Source: Thermoleophilaceae bacterium
GTDB taxonomy: Bacteria > Actinomycetota > Thermoleophilia > Solirubrobacterales > Thermoleophilaceae
Direction: 5' to 3'
DNA: 18,695 nt
Assembly: GCA_013813135.1 (NCBI GenBank)
Contig: JACCSF010000405.1
Coordinates: 1 to 18,695, forward strand
Every line of letters begins with the position of its first letter. Position 1 is the stretch's first letter. Shown here piece after piece: positions 1 through 7,060 of this stretch. The notes beneath the pieces were generated by a model. The model saw nothing but the letters and a program-made list of their open reading frames with translations. It was not told where the DNA came from and did no database searches. A program made the translations under genes and the position numbers.

Positions 1-20
1 CCGGGGGCTCACGCCCCCGG
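1..20 (-). terminator. Perfect GC hairpin downstream of ligase B
   Basis: Two perfect 8-base arms (CCGGGGGC and GCCCCCGG) surround a TCAC loop. The hairpin lies 57 bases past the stop of the minus-strand ligase B gene. There is no visible T tract and the window ends here, so whether it ends transcription of the ligase/pab operon is inferred from position and stem strength only. Confidence 0.5.
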
Positions 21-49
21 ACCCCAGTGCCACCTTCACCGCTGCTGTT

Positions 50-70
50 CCGCCCGGCCAGGCAGGGCGG
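50..70 (-). terminator. Second GC hairpin just after the ligase B stop
   Basis: Six-base arms CCGCCC and GGGCGG enclose a 9-base loop, beginning 6 bases after the ligase B stop codon. With the hairpin at 1-20 it forms a tandem pair at the 3' end of the operon. It has no T tract, so it may act as an RNA 3'-end stabiliser rather than a classical terminator. Confidence 0.35.
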
Positions 71-76
71 CTGCCG

Positions 77-1576
77 TCAGTCGATCAGGTACTTCCGCAG
101 CACCTTGCCGCCAGGGCCCGTGGGGATCTCCTCGCGGAAGTCCACGCGGCTCGGCACCTTGTAGTCGGCCAGGCGCTCGCGGCAGTAGCGGATCAGCTCG
201 CGTTCCTGGCAATCCCCGGCGGGGACCACGACCGCCTTGACCAGGTCCTCGCCGGGGACCTCGCTCTCCACGCCCACGACCACCACCTCGGCGACCTTTG
301 GGTGCACGGCGAGCACGTCCTCGACCTCGATCGGGTCGACCTTGTCTCCGCGCACGTCGATCAGCAGCTTCCGGCGCCCGGTGATGAACAGGCGCCCCTC
401 TTCGTCGATGCGGCCGCGATCGCCCGAGCGGAACCAGCCGTCGCCGAAAGCCTCGCGGTTGAGCTCCTCGGCGTCCGCGTAGCCCGGGGTCATCGCCACG
501 CTGCGGATCAGGATCTCCCCGATGCGTCCCTCCTCCAGCGGCTCGCCGGCCTCGTCCACCACCCGCAGCTCGACACCGTCGATCGGGGTCCCGACCGAGC
601 CGGCGGTGGCGTCCGGGTCCTCATCGAGATTGACGCTCACACAACCGGCCTCCGTGCAGCCGTAGAGCTGCCTGACCGGCACGCCGAAGCGCTCTTGGAA
701 GGCGTTGAACGTCGAGCGTGGCAGCGCCGCCGCCGCCGAGAAGCAGAGGCGCAGCGACGAGAGGTCGGCGTCCTCGGGCGCTTCGGACAGCAGCCGGAAC
801 GTGAAGGGCACGCCGGGGAACACCGTCACGCGCTCGCGCACGAGCAGCTCGAGCGCCCGCCCGCGCTGGAGCACGAACGGGTTCGGATTGTCGAACAGCA
901 GCAGCGTCGCCCCGCTGCGCACGGTGGTCAGCAGGGCGCACCCCATCCCGTACGTGTGGAACAGCGGGATCGTGCAGAAGAGCGTGTCCTCGGCCGTCGT
1001 GCCGGTGGCCGCCACGTAGCTGTCGGCCTCGGCGCGCAGGTGCCCGTGCGTGCGCGGCACGCGCTTGGGACGCCCGGTCGAGCCGGACGAGTACTGGAAC
1101 ACCGCGTCGTCGTCGTCCACCGCCGGTGCCGCGGCCGGCGCGGCACCGCCCTGCTCGACCAGGGACTCGATGCCCACCAGGACCTCGGGCGGATCGTCGA
1201 GCCGGCCGGCGACCGCCGCGCAACCGCCAGCCCCGGTCGCGTCCGTGATCACGACCTCGACGCCGCATTCGCGGAAGTGGAATTCGAGCTCGGCCTCCTT
1301 GAACTGCGGATTCAGCGGCACGACGACCGCGCCCGCCCTCAGGATGCCCAGGAACGCCACGGCAAAGGCCGGGACGTTGGGCAGTGCCAGCGCGACCGGA
1401 TCGCCGCGTCCAAGGCCGCGCGCCGCCAGGGCGCCCGCCACCAGCTCGACCTGCTCGCGCAGCTCGGCGTAGGTGAGGCGCTCATCGCCGTGAACCAGCG
1501 CCACGCGGTCGGCGAAGGCGGATGCGCTCGCGTCGAGCATCTCCGGCACCGTCGCTGAAGCCATTTGGGTCTTCAC
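77..1576 (-). CDS. AMP-dependent acyl/aryl ligase (ligase B)
   Basis: This 499-residue protein is an ANL-superfamily adenylating enzyme, which activates a carboxylic acid with ATP and passes it to CoA or a carrier protein. Visible motifs are the P-loop YSSGSTGRPKRV (162-173, with PKR in place of the usual PKG), PLFHTYG (204-210), YGCTEAG (305-311), SGDRG (384-388), the hinge region GRRKLLIDVRGDKVDP (400-415) and the C-terminal catalytic lysine K491 in GPGGKVLRK. The 4CL-like FHTYG segment fits a fatty or aromatic acid; the substrate cannot be read. The GTG start at 1576 overlaps the pabAB stop as GTGA, which implies translational coupling; ATG at 1564 is the alternative start. It is a close paralogue of ligase A on the other side of pabAB, with several near-identical blocks. 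Confidence 0.88.
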   Translation of the reverse strand: MKTQMASATVPEMLDASASAFADRVALVHGDERLTYAELREQVELVAGALAARGLGRGDPVALALPNVPAFAVAFLGILRAGAVVVPLNPQFKEAELEFHFRECGVEVVITDATGAGGCAAVAGRLDDPPEVLVGIESLVEQGGAAPAAAPAVDDDDAVFQYSSGSTGRPKRVPRTHGHLRAEADSYVAATGTTAEDTLFCTIPLFHTYGMGCALLTTVRSGATLLLFDNPNPFVLQRGRALELLVRERVTVFPGVPFTFRLLSEAPEDADLSSLRLCFSAAAALPRSTFNAFQERFGVPVRQLYGCTEAGCVSVNLDEDPDATAGSVGTPIDGVELRVVDEAGEPLEEGRIGEILIRSVAMTPGYADAEELNREAFGDGWFRSGDRGRIDEEGRLFITGRRKLLIDVRGDKVDPIEVEDVLAVHPKVAEVVVVGVESEVPGEDLVKAVVVPAGDCQERELIRYCRERLADYKVPSRVDFREEIPTGPGGKVLRKYLID

Positions 1577-3696
1577 CGCTCTGCCGCCACCGTCAGCCGC
1601 GACTCGCCCTCGTGCACGCGGATCTCGCCGCCCGGAGCGGCGTAGGCCGCCAGCGCGTTGATCAGCGCGCGCGCCTTCAGCATGATCTCCTGGTACTCGG
1701 CCTCGTGGTCCGACTGCATCACGATCGCGCCGCCCGTGCCGATCGTGGTCGTCTCGCCGTCCATCACGATCGTGCGGATCACGATGTTGAGGTCGCAGCC
1801 GCCGCTGAGCCCGAGGTAGCCGATAGCGCCGGAGTACACCCCGCGGGCCTCGCCCTCGAGATCGTCGATGATCTCCATCGTCCGCTTCTTCGGCGCGCCC
1901 GTCATCGAGCCACCCGGGAAGCAGGCCCGGATGCCGTCCGGCGGCTCGATGTCGTCGCGCAGGCGGCCGCGGATCGTCGACACCAGCTGGTGGACCGTCT
2001 CGTAGGTCTCGATCGCCATCAGGTGCGGCACGTGCACCGTGCCGATGTCGCATACGACGCCCAGGTCGTTGCGCAGCAGGTCGGTGATCATCAGGTTCTC
2101 GGCGCGGGTCTTCTCATCGGTCCGCAGCTCCTCGGCGAGCCGCAGGTCCTCGGCCCGGTCCTTGCCGCGGTGGGTGGTCCCCTTGATCGGCTTCGCCTCG
2201 ACCCAGCGGTCGCGTCCGATGCTGAGGAAGCGCTCCGGCGATGAGCTCAGCACCGATGCCTCGCCGAAGCGCAGATACGAGGAGAACGGCGCGGGGTTGA
2301 TGTGCCGCAGGGTGCGGTAGAGCGGCAGCGGCTCTGGCGACAGGTCGGCGCGGACCTTGTTGGTCAGGCAGACCTCGTAGCTCTCGCCCTCGATCAGGTA
2401 GTCCTTGACGCGCTGGATGTCGTCGAGGTACTGCTGGTGCGAGCGGCTCAGGTAGAACTCCGCGACCTCGCCGCCGGCGACCGGCGCGGGCTCCACGGGC
2501 TCCAGCGGCGGCATCGACTCGAGCCGCGCGGCGGTCTCGGCGATCCAGCGGCGGCCCTCGTCCTCGCTGGTCGGCTCGGTGACGCACAGCAGGTAGACGC
2601 ACTTCTCGTAGTGGTCGAAGGCGATCAGCCTGTCGGCGAAGATGAAGGCGGCGTCCGGCATCGTCGACTGGTGGGGCAGGTCGCCCTCGACGTCCGCTTT
2701 CAGCTCATAGCCGAAGTAGCCGACGAAGCCGCAGTTGAAGTCGAAAGGCAGGTCGTCCGAGAGGTAGCGCAGCCGCTTCATCTCGCGACTGAGGTAGTCG
2801 AAGATCGACTCCTCGTGCACCTCGCTCGACACGCCCCTGGCCACCTTCACACGCCGGTCGCTCACGTCGTAGGTGATCATCGAGCTGAGCGGGCCGCCGC
2901 TCGCGCCCATGAACGAGAAGCGTGAGCGCTCATCGACCTTGCTGCTGTCGAGCCAGAACGCGTACCGGTGGTCGCCGTAGAGGCCGACGAAGGCCTGCTC
3001 AGGGTCGTAGAGGCGGTCGATCCGCTCCACTTGGAGGCGCAGCCGCGGGCGCTGCGGCGGCAACCACTTTTGCTCCGACGCGCCGGCGGACCGCATCGGC
3101 GCCGTGCGCCGGCCCGAGTGGGCGAGCGTCAGGTCCCGGAAGTTCGCTAGCAGCTTGCGGCCCCAGTCCGTGCTGATCGACTCGGGGTGGAACTGCACGC
3201 CCCAGATCGGCTTGCTGCGGTGTGACAGCCCCATCAGCACGCCGTCGCTTGTCCACGCCGTGCCCTCGAGATCGTCGGGCAGCGGCTCGGGGACGCAGAG
3301 CGAGTGGTAGCGCACCACCTGGAAGCCCTGAGGGATCCCGGCGAAGAGCGGGGAGTCGTCGTGGTAGACGGCGCTGAGCCGACCGTGCATCACCTCTGGC
3401 GCGTGGACCACCTCGCCGCCGGAGAAGTGACCGACGCCCTGGTGGCCGAGGCACACGCCGAGCAGCGGCACGTCGGCCTCGCGGATGGCGTCGCCGCAGA
3501 CGCCGAAGTCCTTGAGGTGATCGGGGCGCCCCGGCCCGGGCGAGATGACCACATTGTCGAAGTCGCCGCCGGCCAGCTCCGCCCAGGTGGCGCCGTCGTT
3601 GCGCACCACGCTCGGCTCCTCGCCGTTCGCCTCCGCCAGCAGCTGGAAGAGGTTGTAGGTGAAGGAGTCGTAGTTGTCGATCAGCAGCGTCTTCAA
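1573..3696 (-). CDS. pabAB: Fused aminodeoxychorismate synthase (PabA-PabB)
   Basis: This 707-residue fusion makes 4-amino-4-deoxychorismate from chorismate and glutamine. Residues 1-190 are a class I glutamine amidotransferase: SPGPGRP, nucleophile C82 in GVCLGHQ, and H170/E172 in FHPES. Residues 225-685 are the chorismate-binding domain, with SSSPERF, PIKGT (503-507), RNDLG and GSMTGAPK (596-603). Family knowledge: lysine in PIKGT (K505) marks aminodeoxychorismate synthase, while anthranilate synthase has alanine there. The start is TTG, because the canonical MKTLLIDNYDSF N-terminus begins exactly there and a TACCCT hexamer sits 7 bases upstream. The product supplies p-aminobenzoate for folate or a secondary metabolite. 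It lies between two paralogous ligases and its stop overlaps the ligase B start. Confidence 0.93.
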   Translation of the reverse strand: MKTLLIDNYDSFTYNLFQLLAEANGEEPSVVRNDGATWAELAGGDFDNVVISPGPGRPDHLKDFGVCGDAIREADVPLLGVCLGHQGVGHFSGGEVVHAPEVMHGRLSAVYHDDSPLFAGIPQGFQVVRYHSLCVPEPLPDDLEGTAWTSDGVLMGLSHRSKPIWGVQFHPESISTDWGRKLLANFRDLTLAHSGRRTAPMRSAGASEQKWLPPQRPRLRLQVERIDRLYDPEQAFVGLYGDHRYAFWLDSSKVDERSRFSFMGASGGPLSSMITYDVSDRRVKVARGVSSEVHEESIFDYLSREMKRLRYLSDDLPFDFNCGFVGYFGYELKADVEGDLPHQSTMPDAAFIFADRLIAFDHYEKCVYLLCVTEPTSEDEGRRWIAETAARLESMPPLEPVEPAPVAGGEVAEFYLSRSHQQYLDDIQRVKDYLIEGESYEVCLTNKVRADLSPEPLPLYRTLRHINPAPFSSYLRFGEASVLSSSPERFLSIGRDRWVEAKPIKGTTHRGKDRAEDLRLAEELRTDEKTRAENLMITDLLRNDLGVVCDIGTVHVPHLMAIETYETVHQLVSTIRGRLRDDIEPPDGIRACFPGGSMTGAPKKRTMEIIDDLEGEARGVYSGAIGYLGLSGGCDLNIVIRTIVMDGETTTIGTGGAIVMQSDHEAEYQEIMLKARALINALAAYAAPGGEIRVHEGESRLTVAAER

Positions 3697-3703
3697 GGGA
3701 TCC

Positions 3704-3709
3704 AGGGTA
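3704..3709 (-). promoter_or_regulatory. -10 hexamer TACCCT for leaderless pabAB
   Basis: On the minus strand TACCCT is followed by 7 bases and then the TTG start, so transcription would begin at or next to the start codon. No Shine-Dalgarno sequence is visible and no clear -35 box was found. A promoter here would let pabAB and ligase B be transcribed separately from ligase A. Confidence 0.45.
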
Positions 3710-3738
3710 GACCGCTTTTCGCGGGTCGGCGAGCCTCG

Positions 3739-3751
3739 AAAGGCGCCCTTT
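3739..3751 (-). terminator. Short hairpin after the ligase A stop
   Basis: AAAGG and CCTTT pair around a 3-base loop directly after the ligase A stop codon. The stem is only 5 base pairs, so at best it is a weak or partial terminator between ligase A and pabAB. Confidence 0.2.
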
Positions 3752-5242
3752 TCAGATCAGGTACTTACGCAGGATCTTTCCGAGTGGACTCTTCGGGATT
3801 TCCTCCCGAAATTCGACGACCTGGGGCACCTTGAAGTTCGCCAGCCGCTGCTGGCAGAAGCCGATCAGGTCACGCTCGTCCAGCTCGTCGTTCGGCACCA
3901 CGACCGCCTTGATCAACTCCTCGCCCTGGACCTTGGTCTCCACTCCGACGACCACGGCCTCGGCCACCTTGGGATGCGCGACCACCACGTCCTCGACCTC
4001 GATCGGGTCGACCTTGTAGCCGCCCACCTCGATCAGGAGCTTCTTGCGCCCGGTGATCGTCAGCCGCCCTTCCTCGTCGAGCTGCCCGAGGTCGCCGCTG
4101 AGGAAGAACCCGTCCCGGAACGCTTGGCGGTTCAGTTCCTCCATGTCGGAGTAGCCGCTCGTCAGGCCGGGGCTCTTCACAGCGATCTCACCGACCGTCA
4201 GCGGCGGCACGATCCGGCCGTCCTCGTCCTCGATCAGCACCTCCACCCCCTCGACCGGCTGCCCGACCGATGCGAAGGTCGCCACGGGATCCTCATCGAG
4301 GTTGGCCGTCAGCGTCCCGGCCTCGGTGCACCCGTAGAGCTGGCGGACGGGGACGCCGAACTTGTCCAGGAAGGCGTCGAAGAACGGGCGCGGGAGGGCG
4401 GTGCCGGCGGAGAAGGCCAGGCGCACGGAAGAGAGGTCCGCCGACGCGGGCGCCTCGGCCATGAGCCGGAAATTGAAAGGCACTCCGGGGTAGATCGTCA
4501 CGCCTTCGGCCTCGAGCAGCTCGAGCGCGCGCTGGCGGCGCAGCAGGAACGGATTCGGATCCTCGAGCATCACCAGCGTCGCGGCGGTGCGCGTGGCCGC
4601 GAGCATGCAGCACCCCATGCCGTACGTGTGGAACAGCGGGATGGTGCAGAAGATCTTGTCCTCCGGGGCGATGCCCATCCAGGCGTAGTACTCCGACTCG
4701 CCGCGCACCTGCCCGTGGGTCCGGGCCACGCGCTTGGGGCGGCCCGTGGAGCCCGAGGAGAACATGTAGACGACCGGCTCCTCGGCGGAGCGCTTGTCGA
4801 GCTTGGCGGGCTCGGCCTGCATCAGCATGTCCACCGTGAGCGCCTGCCCGTGGGCCGCGCTCGTGGCGATCACCTGCGCCGGCTCGTCCCAGCCGGCGAC
4901 GATCCGCTCGCACACCCCGGCGCCGCGGTCGTCGCTGATGACCGCCCGCACGTCGCACTCTCGGAAGTAGAACTCGAGCTCGTCCTGCTTGAAGGCCGGG
5001 TTGACGGGCACGACGACCCCGCCGAGACCCGAGATCGCATAGTAGCCGGCCACGAAGGTCGGGTCGTTGGGCAGCAGCAGCGCGACGGCGTCGCCGGGCC
5101 CGATCCCCTCGGCGGCGAGCCCAGCGGCAAGGCGCTCGGCCCGGTCCAGGAGCTCCGCGTGCGTCACGCGCTCGTCGCGGTACACGAGCGCCACGTCGTC
5201 CGGACGGCTGGACGCGCTCTGGTAGAGCAACTCCATCAACAC
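3752..5242 (-). CDS. AMP-dependent acyl/aryl ligase (ligase A)
   Basis: This 496-residue ANL-superfamily ligase is paralogous to ligase B. It carries FSSGSTGRPKRV (161-172), PLFHTYG (202-208), YGCTEAG (303-309), SGDLG (382-386), the hinge region GRKKLLIEVGGYKVDP (398-413) and catalytic K489 in SPLGKILRK. By family knowledge it forms an acyl-adenylate and transfers it to CoA or a phosphopantetheine carrier. The carrier protein gene ends 10 bases upstream, so that protein is the likely acceptor (inference). I chose GTG at 5242 because GGAG lies 7 bases before it; TTG 5239 and ATG 5236 are in frame but further from the ribosome site. Both ligases share the unusual PKRV-x-RTHG variant, which suggests duplication of one ancestor. 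Confidence 0.88.
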   Translation of the reverse strand: MLMELLYQSASSRPDDVALVYRDERVTHAELLDRAERLAAGLAAEGIGPGDAVALLLPNDPTFVAGYYAISGLGGVVVPVNPAFKQDELEFYFRECDVRAVISDDRGAGVCERIVAGWDEPAQVIATSAAHGQALTVDMLMQAEPAKLDKRSAEEPVVYMFSSGSTGRPKRVARTHGQVRGESEYYAWMGIAPEDKIFCTIPLFHTYGMGCCMLAATRTAATLVMLEDPNPFLLRRQRALELLEAEGVTIYPGVPFNFRLMAEAPASADLSSVRLAFSAGTALPRPFFDAFLDKFGVPVRQLYGCTEAGTLTANLDEDPVATFASVGQPVEGVEVLIEDEDGRIVPPLTVGEIAVKSPGLTSGYSDMEELNRQAFRDGFFLSGDLGQLDEEGRLTITGRKKLLIEVGGYKVDPIEVEDVVVAHPKVAEAVVVGVETKVQGEELIKAVVVPNDELDERDLIGFCQQRLANFKVPQVVEFREEIPKSPLGKILRKYLI

Positions 5243-5249
5243 GAGGCGG

Positions 5250-5253
5250 CTCC
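5250..5253 (-). promoter_or_regulatory. Shine-Dalgarno GGAG deciding the ligase A start
   Basis: Minus-strand TAGGAG contains the carrier-protein stop codon TAG and a GGAG ribosome site. It lies 7 bases before GTG 5242 but 13 bases before ATG 5236, which favours the GTG start and shows that ligase A is translated from inside an operon. Confidence 0.6.
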
Positions 5254-5507
5254 TACGTCTGCCCGTTCCGCTTGCGCCCCACGAACGCCTCGATGCTCGC
5301 GACGCTCTCGAAGTTCTCGGGGCTGAGGTCCCCGTCGCCAACGGCGATGCCGTAGCGCTGCTCGAGGAAGCCCACGAGCTCCATCACGACGTGCGAGTCA
5401 ACGATCCCCTTGCTCAGCAGGTTCTCGGACGCGTCGATCTCGGTGATGCCCCGCCCCTGCGTGAGCTCGCTGAGTATGAACTGCTCGATATCGGCGGAAA
5501 CATTCAT
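5253..5507 (-). CDS. Acyl carrier protein
   Basis: This 84-residue acidic protein has the size and helical pattern of a phosphopantetheine carrier. The attachment site is S38 in GIVDSHVVMELV (usual form DSL; here DSH), followed by the helix II pattern and a C-terminal helix around SIEAFVG. A phosphopantetheinyl transferase must supply the arm; none is in the window. The gene lies immediately upstream of ligase A, the classic pairing of a free-standing ligase with its carrier, so it probably holds the acid that ligase A or B activates. The start ATG 5507 has no Shine-Dalgarno sequence but has TACCGT 6 bases upstream. The DSH variant and the stand-alone context argue against it being the housekeeping fatty-acid AcpP. 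Confidence 0.85.
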   Translation of the reverse strand: MNVSADIEQFILSELTQGRGITEIDASENLLSKGIVDSHVVMELVGFLEQRYGIAVGDGDLSPENFESVASIEAFVGRKRNGQT

Positions 5508-5513
5508 GCGACG

Positions 5514-5519
5514 ACGGTA
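5514..5519 (-). promoter_or_regulatory. -10 hexamer TACCGT before the carrier protein
   Basis: TACCGT lies 6 bases upstream of ATG 5507 on the minus strand with no Shine-Dalgarno between them, the arrangement expected for a leaderless transcript. It sits in the 34-base gap after the GNAT gene and would start an ACP-ligase A transcript. Confidence 0.45.
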
Positions 5520-5541
5520 TCGGCAAAAAGCACCGCGTGCT

Positions 5542-6243
5542 TCAACTGGGAACCGTCCTGATCGGGCGGCTCCACCCGAGCAGGCGACGGGAGGCGACCT
5601 TCTTCACGGGCCTGTACCCGCGCAGGCTGTAGAGCCAGCGAGCCGGCTTGTTGTCGGCGACGACGTAGCCCCAGAGAATGTCGTAGCCGAGGTCGCGCAG
5701 GGCGGCCTCGATCTTGTAGAGGAACTCCATCGACTTGCCGTCGCCGCGGTGCCGTTCGAGCAGGTAGAAGTCGAAGCCGTACACATCTCCGGGCTCCAGG
5801 TCGATGTCGAGGCCGTAGTGCTCGATGTCACTGTGGTGCGGCTCGATCTCGGCGTCGACCCACCAGTAGTAGCCCACCAGCTCATCCCCGACATACCCGA
5901 CGTAGCCGCGGTAGCCCCGCTCGAGCGCCGCGGCGGCCCGGGCGTCCGCCTTCGAGAAGCAGCGCTGGCGGTTGAACTCGTAGAGCGCGGGGAGATGACG
6001 CCCGTCCAGCTCCTCGATCCGCAGCGCCTCGGAGAACTCCATCTTCGTGATCTGCCCGAGGTCCTTCTTCAGCACGACCACCTCACCGGTCGAATACAGC
6101 GTCGAGCGCAGGCGGTCGGCGATCTTGCCGGACAGCGTGCGCAGTCCGTCCCGCGTGTAGCGGCAGCGAAGATCGGCTACGGTCACCGCGAAGCCGCGTC
6201 TCGCGGGCGCGGCCGTCAGCACCTGTCCGATCTCTGTGGTCAT
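5542..6243 (-). CDS. GNAT-fold acyltransferase
   Basis: The 233-residue product ends in a GNAT domain. The acyl-CoA pyrophosphate loop is visible as R164-H-R-G-D-G-K, following the strand VYGFDFYLL (154-162), and the closing segment is VADNKPARWLYSLRGYRPVK (195-214). The first 75 residues are extra sequence with no family I recognise. It would transfer an acyl group from CoA, or from the neighbouring carrier protein, to an amine or hydroxyl; the substrate is unknown. It lies 34 bases upstream of the ACP gene on the same strand, so it probably belongs to that pathway. I chose ATG 6243; the frame stays open upstream but would then run into the divergent pabC gene. No cysteine-protease or ligase features are present. 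Confidence 0.75.
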   Translation of the reverse strand: MTTEIGQVLTAAPARRGFAVTVADLRCRYTRDGLRTLSGKIADRLRSTLYSTGEVVVLKKDLGQITKMEFSEALRIEELDGRHLPALYEFNRQRCFSKADARAAAALERGYRGYVGYVGDELVGYYWWVDAEIEPHHSDIEHYGLDIDLEPGDVYGFDFYLLERHRGDGKSMEFLYKIEAALRDLGYDILWGYVVADNKPARWLYSLRGYRPVKKVASRRLLGWSRPIRTVPS

Positions 6244-6254
6244 TCGCTCGCGCA

Positions 6255-6260
6255 AGGCTA
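6255..6260 (-). promoter_or_regulatory. Possible -10 TAGCCT for the GNAT gene
   Basis: TAGCCT lies 11 bases before ATG 6243 on the minus strand, a longer spacing than at the other sites. It lies within the 23-base space between the divergent GNAT and pabC starts, so the two promoters must overlap the opposite coding regions. Confidence 0.25.
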
Positions 6261-6266
6261 TTGCCA

Positions 6267-7037
6267 ATGTGCCCCAACGCCCACCGTTTAGCGACCATCG
6301 CTCAGAGAATCGACGGCCCCACCCCGGATCCGGCCGAGGGCGTTTTCGAGACGACGCTGGTCGTGGACGGGAAGGCGGTCGAGGTCGACGCCCATCTCGC
6401 GCGGCTCGAGTCGAGCCTGGATGCCCTCTACGGACTGCCGCTGCCGGCCGAGGCGGCCGGGCTGGTCGCCAACGCCGCACACGGCACCGCTTTGGGTCGG
6501 CTCCGGCTGACGGCGGTGCCCGCTGCCGGCGCGGCGACCGCGAGCGTCAGGGTCGCCGAGGTCGACCGGGCGCTCGTGTTCCCGGACTGGGATCGCGCCG
6601 TGGAGCTTGCGCCGGTTGCTGTCCCGGGAGGGATCGGGGCGCACAAGTGGGCCGATCGGCGACTCCTGGAGCGCGCGGAGGCGGAGGTCGGCCCGGCGGT
6701 GCCGCTGGTGGTGGACTCCGACGCCACGCCGCTCGAGGGGTCGCGGGGCAACCTGTTCCTGGTGTGCGGCGCGGTCGTGATCACCCCGCCGGCCGACGGC
6801 CGCGTGCTGCCCGGCATCACCAGAGCGCGCGCGATCGAGGCCGCGCGCGGGCTTGGCATCGAGCTGCGCGAGCAGCCGCTCGGCCCCGACGACCTCGCCG
6901 ACGCCGGAGAGGCCTTTCTCACCGGCGGGGTGCGCGGCGTGGAGCCGGTCCGCCGCTGCGTGGGCGTGTCCGAGTGGGATTTCGGCGAGGTCACGGCGCG
7001 CGTCGCTGCGGAGCTGCGCCGCTCATGGCTCGGGTAG
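6267..7037 (+). CDS. pabC: Class IV aminotransferase, probable aminodeoxychorismate lyase
   Basis: This 256-residue fold-type IV PLP enzyme would cleave 4-amino-4-deoxychorismate to p-aminobenzoate and pyruvate. Visible features are GVFETTLVVDG (25-35), the putative PLP lysine K127 in GAHKWADRR, the cofactor-binding stretch LEGSRGNLFLV (156-166), and PGITRARAIEAA (182-193). Other class IV members (branched-chain or D-amino acid aminotransferases) have the same fold; the PabC call rests on the PDPAEGVFET N-terminus and on proximity to pabAB. The start ATG 6267 has AAGG 9 bases upstream; TTG 6261 is also in frame. It is divergent from the GNAT gene and followed 23 bases later by aroF. Confidence 0.78.
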   Translation: MCPNAHRLATIAQRIDGPTPDPAEGVFETTLVVDGKAVEVDAHLARLESSLDALYGLPLPAEAAGLVANAAHGTALGRLRLTAVPAAGAATASVRVAEVDRALVFPDWDRAVELAPVAVPGGIGAHKWADRRLLERAEAEVGPAVPLVVDSDATPLEGSRGNLFLVCGAVVITPPADGRVLPGITRARAIEAARGLGIELREQPLGPDDLADAGEAFLTGGVRGVEPVRRCVGVSEWDFGEVTARVAAELRRSWLG

Positions 7038-7048
7038 GTCTTTCGTCC

Positions 7049-7054
7049 TAGACT
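7049..7054 (+). promoter_or_regulatory. -10 hexamer TAGACT for leaderless aroF
   Basis: TAGACT sits 6 bases before ATG 7061 with no Shine-Dalgarno sequence in the 23-base gap after pabC. This predicts a leaderless aroF transcript starting at or near the A of ATG. A -35 box is not obvious. Confidence 0.45.
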
Positions 7055-7060
7055 GGCTGA

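Noticed and set aside
302..1558. A 418-codon plus-strand frame opposite ligase B
   Set aside because: It is rich in His/Arg/Ala/Gln and mirrors codon bias of the real minus-strand gene, which has full adenylation motifs. Similar mirror frames at 3674-5326, 6428-7879, 8137-9063, 9255-10286 and 13643-15058 were rejected for the same reason.
1573..3696. Anthranilate synthase instead of aminodeoxychorismate synthase
   Set aside because: The PIKGT motif has the lysine typical of PabB; anthranilate synthases have alanine there. No trp genes are nearby.
5253..5507. Housekeeping fatty-acid acyl carrier protein
   Set aside because: There are no fab genes around, the site is DSH rather than DSL, and the gene is coupled to an adenylating ligase.
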